64,000 bases of DNA from the NCBI GenBank assembly GCA_002347095.1, contig DDWZ01000019.1, positions 65,283-129,282 on the forward strand. Direction: 5' to 3'. Position numbers and translations under genes: made by a program. This DNA is from Desulfobulbaceae bacterium UBA2273 (GTDB lineage Bacteria > Desulfobacterota > Desulfobulbia > Desulfobulbales > Desulfurivibrionaceae). Of the stretch, positions 8,614-15,181 are shown one piece after another. Each line of letters opens with the position of its first letter. Within the stretch, counting starts at the first letter, position 1. Under the pieces are notes generated by a model. That model made no database searches. It had not been told where the DNA came from and saw only the letters and a program-made list of their open reading frames with translations.

Positions 8614-8785
8614 GAAGTGGTGGTGCTTATCAGCGAGAGTGTGCATCACACTCATTTGCGAAGGTTAGGCACAGAAGATTCGGCGGCCTTATGGCTGTCG
8701 CTCCTTCGAACCGACAGCCATAAGGCCGCCGGGCTCTAGGAAAGTTTATATGACTTTGTTATCACCATGAAAGCACCACCACTTC
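8614..8785 (+). ncRNA. Retron msr-msd RNA
   Basis: The a1 repeat (8614-8628, GAAGTGGTGGTGCTT) and a2 repeat (8771-8785) are perfect 15-nt reverse complements. After a1 comes AT-CAGCGAGAG, very like the TTAGCGAGAG that follows a1 in the Ec86 RNA; the candidate branching guanosine is G8633 within AGC. A 7-bp msr hairpin (8637-8643 with 8647-8653, loop CAT) follows. The msd stem is a perfect 20-bp hairpin (8681-8700 with 8712-8731, 11-nt loop). The order, spacing and the downstream reverse transcriptase fit a retron. Unusually, a2 lies inside the start of the reverse transcriptase gene (codons 2-7). The exact msDNA ends cannot be read from sequence. Confidence 0.9.
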
Positions 8786-9723
8786 TTTTTTCCTATTCAT
8801 CCCTTGAGCATTATTTGGATGCTCTTTCTCCTGATCTTCGCCAGGAATATGAGCAGAGAATCGGGGCCTTGGTTCAACTAGAGTTGCCACCTGTTGTTTC
8901 CTTGCGTTGTCTTGCAACCCTCATAGGTTATAGCTCGAAATTTCTTGGTGCTATTGTTAAGAATCAAGAGCATTACTATCGCACTTTTATCATTCCCAAA
9001 GGCAATAAACGGCGAACTATACATGCACCAAAAGTTGCCCTGAAAGTTATTCAAAAGTGGTTTGGGCATCATTTAGCAGAACAATTAGAATTCCATGACT
9101 CTGTGTATGGATTTGTCAGAGGTCGATCATCTGTTAACGCCGCACAAGTACATTGTGGAGCCCGGTGGATATATAGCGTTGACATTAAAGACTTCTTTCC
9201 CTCAACTTCACTCGATAAAGTTTACCATTCTTTAGTGGAAATTGGCATCCCTGGCGGTGGTGCTGATTTGGTTGCTAGGCTTTGTTGTTATAGAAGTAAC
9301 TTAGCTCAAGGTTCTCCTGCGAGTCCCATTTTATCAAATCTTGTTTTCCGGCATGCCGACGAGGAACTTTCAGAAATAGCTGTAAATAATGGTCTAAGAC
9401 ACACAAGATATGCTGATGACATAGTGTTTTCAGGGACAGAAGATCTCCCCGAAACTGTTAAGGAAGAGATAAAGCAAGTCGTAATCAGTAGAGGCTGGCA
9501 GTTGTCGGATAAAAAGGAATATTTCGCTCAACAGCCCAACAGATTAAAGGTGCATGGTTTGTTGGTGCATGGCGAAAGAGCCCGATTGACGAAAGGCTAT
9601 AGAAATAGAATCCGGGCATATAAACATCTTTTAGCTGCTGGTAAAATTACAGATGAAGATATCTTCCGTGTCAAAGGGCACTTGAATTACGCAAAATCTG
9701 TCGAGGAAATCGAAGGCCAATAG
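8767..9723 (+). CDS. ret: Retron-type reverse transcriptase
   Basis: A 318-residue reverse transcriptase that should make msDNA by priming from the branch guanosine of the adjacent RNA. Visible motifs: IPKGNKRRTIHAP (about 76-88), RT2-like SVDIKDFFPS (137-146), QGSPASPILSNL (181-192), the catalytic RYADDIVFSG (YADD 215-218), and a C-terminal thumb with RLKVHGLLV (VHG in place of the retron VTG). The retron region-X signature NAxxH appears as the variant NAAQVH (124-129). The length is typical for retrons, and no extra domain is fused. The ATG at 8767 has no good ribosome site and overlaps the a2 repeat; it is the only ATG before the first motif. The AT-rich composition matches the two upstream genes. 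The TAG stop runs into a REP-like sequence. Confidence 0.93.
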   Translation: MKAPPLLFSYSSLEHYLDALSPDLRQEYEQRIGALVQLELPPVVSLRCLATLIGYSSKFLGAIVKNQEHYYRTFIIPKGNKRRTIHAPKVALKVIQKWFGHHLAEQLEFHDSVYGFVRGRSSVNAAQVHCGARWIYSVDIKDFFPSTSLDKVYHSLVEIGIPGGGADLVARLCCYRSNLAQGSPASPILSNLVFRHADEELSEIAVNNGLRHTRYADDIVFSGTEDLPETVKEEIKQVVISRGWQLSDKKEYFAQQPNRLKVHGLLVHGERARLTKGYRNRIRAYKHLLAAGKITDEDIFRVKGHLNYAKSVEEIEGQ

Positions 9724-9750
9724 GGACGCTGGTAAGTTATGTAAGTTATT
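9723..9750 (+). repeat. REP-like sequence at the retron end
   Basis: GGGACGCTGGTAAGTTATG followed by TAAGTTATT starts at the last base of the reverse transcriptase stop codon. It has the same head and layout as the REP copies at 51672, 52322 and 53372 (GGGACGTTGCTTGCTA..GCTATT) but a different middle. It may belong to another REP family that uses a related transposase. No second copy of this exact form was found in the window. Confidence 0.4.
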
Positions 9751-9840
9751 CATGTCGCTGACCGACGGGATAATTCCGGGGACATCCAAACAAAAAAATG
9801 GGGACGGAGCCCAATATTTTCGCTCCTCGTCCTTCATTAA

Positions 9841-10095
9841 TACTACACCGTAAAAAATTCTTTGAAGGCTATCACTCAGTACGCTTCCGGCTCGACCTTC
9901 AAGGAGGTTTCCGGAACGGTGCTGAAGACAGTAAAAGTCTGCCTGTCTGCGTCTGGAGTTATGGAACGATTCACAAACAAGGTCGATTCCATATTCAAGC
10001 GCCAGGATGTGCTTGAGCAAGAAAACCAGCACCTAACCCATCTCCGCGACTGGCTCCTGCCTATGCTGATGAGCGGCCAGGTCACGGTGGCGTAA
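9841..10095 (+). pseudogene. hsdS: 3' fragment of type I restriction specificity gene hsdS
   Basis: The frame opens after a TAA at 9838-9840. From residue 2 of the open TTG at 9862 it reads KAITQYASGSTFKEVSGTVL, then an amphipathic coiled coil ending NQHLTHLRDWLLPMLMSGQV. This is the typical C-terminal end of an HsdS target-recognition half plus its conserved helical spacer. Full HsdS proteins have about 400 residues; only about 80 remain, and no hsdM or hsdR is nearby. It is therefore a remnant of a lost type I restriction-modification system. Confidence 0.75.
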
Positions 10096-10106
10096 GGGGA
10101 GATACG

Positions 10107-10262
10107 ATGAAATTCGAAGAATTTGTCTCCGGCAGCTATAAACAGCAGTATCAGCACAAGAGCTTCCAGCTCGCTCCCATCTCAGCCGCCGTCTCCGGCA
10201 AGATCGACGTCCGCAACTGGCAACCCGCCCAAACCGAAATCCCCAGGGAGGCCAGCGCATGA
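10107..10262 (+). pseudogene. Mosaic remnant: Fic-like start joined to HsdS-like end
   Basis: A 51-residue ORF following AAGGGGAGATACG. Its first 20 residues, MKFEEFVSGSYKQQYQHKSF, resemble the N-terminus of Fic/DUF4172 proteins often found in type I restriction loci. The rest (APISAAVSGKIDVRNWQP) resembles the C-terminal end of HsdS proteins. The simplest reading is a deletion that joined the two. It overlaps the DUF1016 gene by 4 nt (ATGA), as an intact hsdS often does. Both matches are from memory of family patterns. Confidence 0.5.
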
Positions 10263-11287
10263 TTGCCAAGCTTCCGAAACCTCTCCCTTTGTTCCATGAG
10301 ATCAAAACCCTCATTGACTCCGCCCGGCACCGGGCGGCGGTGGCGGTCAACGCTGAATTGACCCTGCTGTACTGGCAGGTGGGGCAGCGCATACATGCCG
10401 AGGTTCTCAGGGGTGAACGTGCCGAGTACGGCAAAGAGATCATCCCTCACCTGGCCAGACAGCTCACCACCTTGTATGGCAAAGGTTGGACGCAGCGGAA
10501 CTTGGCGAACATGGTGCTTTTCTCCGAGTCTTTCAGCGACCTAAACATTTTGCACGCACTGAGTGCAAAATTGAGCTGGACTCATTTTCGCACCCTGATC
10601 GCCATCGACGATCCCCTCAAACGTGAGTTCTATACCCAGATGGCACAGCTTGAAGGCTGGTCCACCCGGGTCTTGAGCGAACGCATCGACGCCATGCTGT
10701 TCGAGCGCACCGCCCTGTCGAAAAAGCCGGAAGAGACCATCCGCCTGGAACTGCAAGCCCTGGCCGCCAAGGGCGACCTGACTCCGGCCATGGTGCTGAA
10801 AGATCCCTATGTGCTCGATTTCCTGGAGCTGAACGACCACTATGTGGAAAAGGATCTGGAAGACGCTATCCTGCGGGAGTTGGAGCAGTTCTTGCTGGAG
10901 TTGGGCGCGGGTTTCACCTTTGTTGCCCGGCAAAAGCGGCTGCAGATCGACAACGATGATTTCTATATCGACCTGCTGTTATACAACCGGCGCCTGCGAC
11001 GACTGGTGGCCATCGACTTGAAGCTGGGCAACTTCAAGGCCGAATACAAGGGGCAGATGGAACTGTATCTGCGCTGGCTGGCCAAGTACGAGCAGGAACC
11101 GGGCGAGAAGCCGCCCTTGGGCATCATCCTCTGTGCCGGGAAAAAGGCCGAACAGATCAAGCTGCTGGAGCTGGATCAAGCCTCCATCCATGTGGCCGAT
11201 TACCTCACCGAACTGCCGCCGAAAGAGGTGTTTGAGGCGAAACTGCACAGCGCCATCGCCTCGGCGCGCAAACGCTTGGGATCGTGA
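10259..11287 (+). CDS. DUF1016/YhcG family PD-(D/E)XK nuclease domain protein
   Basis: A 342-residue protein of the DUF1016 (YhcG) family. The N-terminal domain has the typical LLYWQVGQRIHAEVL and AEYGKEIIPHLARQLT with the helical segment FSESF, and SWTHFRTLIAIDDPLKREFY. The C-terminal PD-(D/E)XK-like core has DDFYIDLLLYNRRLRRLV and AIDLKLGNFKAEYKGQM, with D and K positions preserved. These genes are frequent in defence islands beside type I restriction genes. The biochemical role is not well established. It is translationally coupled to the remnant upstream and appears intact. Confidence 0.85.
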   Translation: MIAKLPKPLPLFHEIKTLIDSARHRAAVAVNAELTLLYWQVGQRIHAEVLRGERAEYGKEIIPHLARQLTTLYGKGWTQRNLANMVLFSESFSDLNILHALSAKLSWTHFRTLIAIDDPLKREFYTQMAQLEGWSTRVLSERIDAMLFERTALSKKPEETIRLELQALAAKGDLTPAMVLKDPYVLDFLELNDHYVEKDLEDAILRELEQFLLELGAGFTFVARQKRLQIDNDDFYIDLLLYNRRLRRLVAIDLKLGNFKAEYKGQMELYLRWLAKYEQEPGEKPPLGIILCAGKKAEQIKLLELDQASIHVADYLTELPPKEVFEAKLHSAIASARKRLGS

Positions 11288-11365
11288 TGCGATGCGGTTC
11301 GTTCCTCACCGGGCATTTTACAAATATCATTTCCAGCGGTGAATTGGAAAAGCAGGTGTACTAGG

Positions 11366-12415
11366 ATGAGCGAGAAAAAAAATCCTCAAGTTCCCATGAG
11401 AAGAGAGACCTCCATGGTCCGCTCATCGGCGGCGGAATACCTGACTTTTGTCGCCGCCAGTGGCAAGGGAGGCGTCGAGGCGGTGTACGCCGATGAAAAC
11501 ATCTGGCTGACCCAGAAAATGCTGGGCACTCTCTATGATGTTGATGTGAGAACCATCAACTATCACCTGAAAAAAATCTTTAGTGACAGTGAGTTGCAAG
11601 AAAATTCAGTTATCCGAAATTTTCGGATAACTGCCGCTGACGGTAAAAGTTACAACACCAAGCACTACAACCTCGCCGCCATCATCGCCGTTGGTTACAA
11701 GGTCAACTCCGAACGCGCCGTGCAGTTCCGCAAATGGGCGACCGCCATTATCCGGGAGTTCACCATCAAGGGCTATGCGATGGATGACGAGCGTCTGAAG
11801 AATGACGGCTCCATCCTCACCGCGAAGTATTTTGAAGAACAGTTGCAGCGCATTCGGGAGATCCGCCTCTCAGAGCGCAAGTTCTATCAGAAAATCACTG
11901 ACATCTACTCGACCGCCGTCGACTATGACGTGACGGCCCAAGCCACCAAGCGTTTTTTCTCTACCGTGCAAAACAAACTCCACTGGGCCATCCACGGCCA
12001 GACGGCGGCGGAAGTCATATACCACCGCGCCGATGCCGAAAAGGACAACATGGGGCTGACCACCTGGAAGGACGCACCGAGAGGAAAAATTCAGAAATTC
12101 GACGTCACTGTCGCTAAGAACTACCTGACCGAAAACGAAATGGCGCAATTGCAGCGGCTGGTTTCGGCCTATCTGGATCTAGCGGAAGACATGGCGCTGC
12201 GCCAGATCCCACTGACCATGCAGGATTGGGAAACACGCCTGAACCGCTTCATCGAAGCTACCGACCGGGAAATTCTGCAGGATGCGGGCAAAGTAACAGC
12301 GGAAATCGCCAAAGCCCATGCCGAAACCGAGTTCGAAAAATATCGCATAGTCCAGGACCGTTTGTTTGAGAGCGATTTTGACCATATCATTAAACGGATC
12401 AAGGACGAAAAATGA
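11366..12415 (+). CDS. rhuM: RhuM family protein
   Basis: A 349-residue RhuM family protein, named after a Salmonella pathogenicity-island gene of unclear function and common in restriction and defence islands. The family core is clear: ENIWLTQKMLGTLYDVDVRT, NYHLKKIFSDSELQENSVIR, ITAADGKSYNTKHYNLAAII and GYKVNSERAVQFRKWATAII, all in residues 45-140. A long helical C-terminal half follows. I start at ATG 11366, after CTAGG. A decayed second copy lies downstream at 12481. Confidence 0.85.
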   Translation: MSEKKNPQVPMRRETSMVRSSAAEYLTFVAASGKGGVEAVYADENIWLTQKMLGTLYDVDVRTINYHLKKIFSDSELQENSVIRNFRITAADGKSYNTKHYNLAAIIAVGYKVNSERAVQFRKWATAIIREFTIKGYAMDDERLKNDGSILTAKYFEEQLQRIREIRLSERKFYQKITDIYSTAVDYDVTAQATKRFFSTVQNKLHWAIHGQTAAEVIYHRADAEKDNMGLTTWKDAPRGKIQKFDVTVAKNYLTENEMAQLQRLVSAYLDLAEDMALRQIPLTMQDWETRLNRFIEATDREILQDAGKVTAEIAKAHAETEFEKYRIVQDRLFESDFDHIIKRIKDEK

Positions 12416-12480
12416 TCTGATTGTCTCCGCGTTGCGGAGACAATAGAGTTTGCTAGGATTGAGGAAAACAAATGGGGACG

Positions 12481-12627
12481 GAAGATGCAGTTGTTCGGAA
12501 TTTCCGAACAACTGCCGCCGACGAGAAAAGTTACGATGTGCGCTAGTACAACCTGGACGTCATCATCTCCGTCGGCTACCCCGGGTCAAATCCCACCAGG
12601 GCACTCAGTTTCGCGCTAATGGTGGCC
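12481..12627 (+). pseudogene. Fragment of a second rhuM gene
   Basis: Translation gives EDAVVRNFRTTAADEKSYDV, an in-frame TAG, then YNLDVIISVGY, then after a one-base frameshift VKSHQGTQFRANGG. This matches the core RhuM block in the intact neighbour and in other family members (SVIRNF.TAADGKSY...YNL..II.VGY.V.S..G.QFR). It has a stop and a frameshift and lacks both ends. The rest of the 324 bp between rhuM and cinA holds nothing else I can identify. Confidence 0.75.
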
Positions 12628-12739
12628 ATGGTTTGCTTGCCCGGCAGTTAGCTCCTCCGCAATACCCTTGTAGCAAGCTCTCGCGCGAAGCGTTCATTCC
12701 GTGTTATATTGGGCAAAAATCTTTTCTTATGAGGCGGGG

Positions 12740-14032
12740 ATGTTTGGGGAAATAATTGCCATCGGCGATGAGCTTACCTCCGGGAGGGTGCTGAATACCA
12801 CCAGCTATTTTGCGGCAAGCCATCTTTTTGCCGCAGGGCACGAGATCCTGGCCATGACCACCATCGGGGATGAACCGGAACTCATCGGCCGCACCCTGCA
12901 ACGGGCTTTGCAGCGGGCGGATTTTGTTATTGTCACCGGGGGGTTGGGCCCGACCACCGATGATCTGACCAATGCCGCGGTTTCCTCGGCCCTTGACCGT
13001 CCCGCCACCTTGTATCCGGAAATACTGAAAAAGATCCAGGCCTACGGTAAAAGTCTGCCGGCCGGTCAGCGGGTTTCCCTGGAAAAACTTGCCTGGTTGC
13101 CAGCGGGCGCCCACGCCCTGCACACCGAAGCAAAGACGGCCGGATATTTTCTGGTCCAGGACGGCAAGCCCATCTTTTTTCTGCCGGGGGTGCCGCAGGA
13201 GATGGAGGATCTGCTCCTGGAAACGGTTATCACCCGGCTTGCTGTCTGGGAAGGCGAGGAGGTCCGGCAGGTGCGCCAGAAGGTATATAAGGTGGTGGGC
13301 TTGGCCGAGTCCGAGATCAACCGGCGGCTTGCCCATCTGGAAGGCCGCGATCCCAGGGTCCGGATCGGCTATTATCCCGTGTTTCCCGAGGTGCATGTCA
13401 GCCTCACCGTTACCGGCGCGACAGGCAACGAGGCCGAGGCGGCGATGCAAAAATACGATGGCAAGATGGTCGAGTCGCTTGGCGACTGTTGTTACGGCTC
13501 CGGTGGCGACACCCTGGAGTCCGTGGTGGGGAGGTTGCTTGGAGACCGCGGTCAAAGCGTGGCCGTGGCGGAATCCTGCACCGGCGGGCTCATCGGCCAT
13601 GCCTTGACCAGTATCGCCGGGAGTTCCGGGTATTTCGTCGGCGGGGTGGTGGCCTACAGCGATGCCTTGAAGGAGCGGTTGCTCGGGGTCAACCGGGAGA
13701 TCCTCCTGCGTTCCGGCGCGGTCAGCGCGGAGTGTGCCAGGGCTATGGCCGAGGGGATGCGGCGGATAACCCCCGTTGACCATGCCCTTTCCGTAACGGG
13801 TATTGCCGGACCGGGCGGCGGCAGCGAAGACAAGCCGGTGGGCACGGTCTATTTCGGCCTGGCCAGTCCGGAAAAAACCCAGACCTTTCTTTTTCGTTTT
13901 TCCGGGGACCGCGGCCAGGTGCAGGCCCAGGCCAGCCAGACGGCGCTTGACCTTTTGCGCCGGCATCTGCTTGGGCTGAATAGCTTGGTCTTGATAATGG
14001 ATGCAGGACAGAGTAAAAAGAACCGACGATAA
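12740..14032 (+). CDS. cinA: CinA family protein (nicotinamide-nucleotide amidohydrolase)
   Basis: A 430-residue two-domain CinA. The N-terminal COG1058 domain has EIIAIGDELTSGR and VTGGLGPTTDDLT (about 65-77) and is linked to ADP-ribose/pyridine nucleotide pyrophosphatase activity. The C-terminal PncC domain has VAESCTGGLIGHALTSI and SVTGIAGPGGG, and deamidates NMN for NAD salvage. The ATG at 12740 follows GAGGCGGGG closely. It precedes recA by 27 bp, the cinA-recA order known from several bacteria where both are linked to DNA uptake or damage. Confidence 0.93.
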   Translation: MFGEIIAIGDELTSGRVLNTTSYFAASHLFAAGHEILAMTTIGDEPELIGRTLQRALQRADFVIVTGGLGPTTDDLTNAAVSSALDRPATLYPEILKKIQAYGKSLPAGQRVSLEKLAWLPAGAHALHTEAKTAGYFLVQDGKPIFFLPGVPQEMEDLLLETVITRLAVWEGEEVRQVRQKVYKVVGLAESEINRRLAHLEGRDPRVRIGYYPVFPEVHVSLTVTGATGNEAEAAMQKYDGKMVESLGDCCYGSGGDTLESVVGRLLGDRGQSVAVAESCTGGLIGHALTSIAGSSGYFVGGVVAYSDALKERLLGVNREILLRSGAVSAECARAMAEGMRRITPVDHALSVTGIAGPGGGSEDKPVGTVYFGLASPEKTQTFLFRFSGDRGQVQAQASQTALDLLRRHLLGLNSLVLIMDAGQSKKNRR

Positions 14033-14059
14033 TTCATCCTACAGAGGGAGACATACACC

Positions 14060-15100
14060 ATGGCAGTTGCCGACGAAAAGAATAAAACCCTTGATACCGC
14101 GATTTTCCAGATCCAGAAGCAGTTCGGCAAGGGCTCGATCATGCGGCTCGGCACGGACGAGCGGGAGGCGGTATCGGTTATCTCCACCGGCACCCTGAGT
14201 ATCGATATCGCCACCGGGGTCGGCGGCGTGGCCCGGGGGAGGATCACGGAAATCTACGGGCCGGAATCTTCCGGCAAGACCACCCTGGCCCTGCATATCA
14301 TCGCCGAGGCCCAGAAGGCCGGGGGCAGCGCCGCCTTCATCGATGCCGAGCATGCCCTGGACATCGGCTATGCCGAGCGTCTCGGGGTCAAGGTGGACGA
14401 TCTTTTGGTCTCCCAGCCGGATTACGGCGAGCAGGCCCTGGAGATCGTCGAGATCCTTATCCGCAGCGGGGCGGTGGATGTCATTGTTGTCGACTCGGTG
14501 GCAGCCCTGGTACCCAAGGCGGAGATCGACGGCAACGCCGGGGACTCCCATGTCGGCCTCCAGGCCCGGCTCATGTCCCAGGCCATGCGCAAGCTCACCG
14601 GGGTGCTCAAGCGCACCAATACCGCGATCATCTTCATCAACCAGATCCGGATGAAGATCGGGGTCATGTTCGGCAACCCGGAAACCACCACCGGCGGCAA
14701 CGCCCTCAAGTTTTACAGCTCGCTCAGGCTCGATATCCGGCGCCAGGCTGCGATTAAAGACGGAGTGGAGGTGATCGGCAACCGGACCAAGGTCAAGGTG
14801 GTGAAAAACAAGATGGCGCCGCCTTTCAAGGAAGCGGAGTTCGATATCATCTATGGCGAAGGCGCCTCCAAGGTTGGGGATCTGCTCGACCTGGCCACGG
14901 CCCAGGATATTGTCGAGAAAAGCGGAGCCTGGTACTCCTACAACGGCGAACGCATCGGCCAGGGCAGGGAGAACTCCAAGCTCTTTTTGAAGGAGCATCC
15001 GGAGATGTGCGATGACCTTGAAAGAAAGGTGCGCCTCGGGTATGGTTTGCCCGCAGTCGGAGAAAAAGCACCGGTTGCAAAGGCTGCGGTCGCCGACTGA
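14060..15100 (+). CDS. recA: Recombinase RecA
   Basis: A 346-residue RecA, which forms filaments on single-stranded DNA and drives strand exchange and SOS induction. Walker A GPESSGKT is at residues 67-74. Other motifs are DAEHALD, the Walker B strand VDVIVVDSV, the L1/L2 DNA-binding region [11 protein letters not shown] with [12 protein letters not shown], and the C-terminal [19 protein letters not shown] good ribosome site (AGAGGGAGA) lies before the ATG. I see no clear LexA box in the short cinA-recA gap, so it may be co-transcribed with cinA. Confidence 0.97.
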   Translation: MAVADEKNKTLDTAIFQIQKQFGKGSIMRLGTDEREAVSVISTGTLSIDIATGVGGVARGRITEIYGPESSGKTTLALHIIAEAQKAGGSAAFIDAEHALDIGYAERLGVKVDDLLVSQPDYGEQALEIVEILIRSGAVDVIVVDSVAALVPKAEIDGNAGDSHVGLQARLMSQAMRKLTGVLKRTNTAIIFINQIRMKIGVMFGNPETTTGGNALKFYSSLRLDIRRQAAIKDGVEVIGNRTKVKVVKNKMAPPFKEAEFDIIYGEGASKVGDLLDLATAQDIVEKSGAWYSYNGERIGQGRENSKLFLKEHPEMCDDLERKVRLGYGLPAVGEKAPVAKAAVAD

Positions 15101-15130
15101 TCCGTTTTACCCAGGAAAAGATTGTTATCA

Positions 15131-15160
15131 AGAAGCGGGATGCGAAGGCGTCCCGCTTCT
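15131..15160 (+). promoter_or_regulatory. Intercistronic hairpin between recA and alaS
   Basis: AGAAGCGGGA (15131-15140) and TCCCGCTTCT (15151-15160) form a perfect 10-bp stem with a 10-nt loop. No T-run follows, so it is a weak candidate terminator; it may act as a processing or attenuation site before alaS. Confidence 0.5.
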
Positions 15161-15181
15161 GTACTTTGAAGGAATGTCCCA

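Noticed and set aside
9783..12480. Shared AAATGGGGACGGA stretches at 9797 and 12471
   Set aside because: The match is short; it could be a REP edge but two copies are not enough to claim a repeat.
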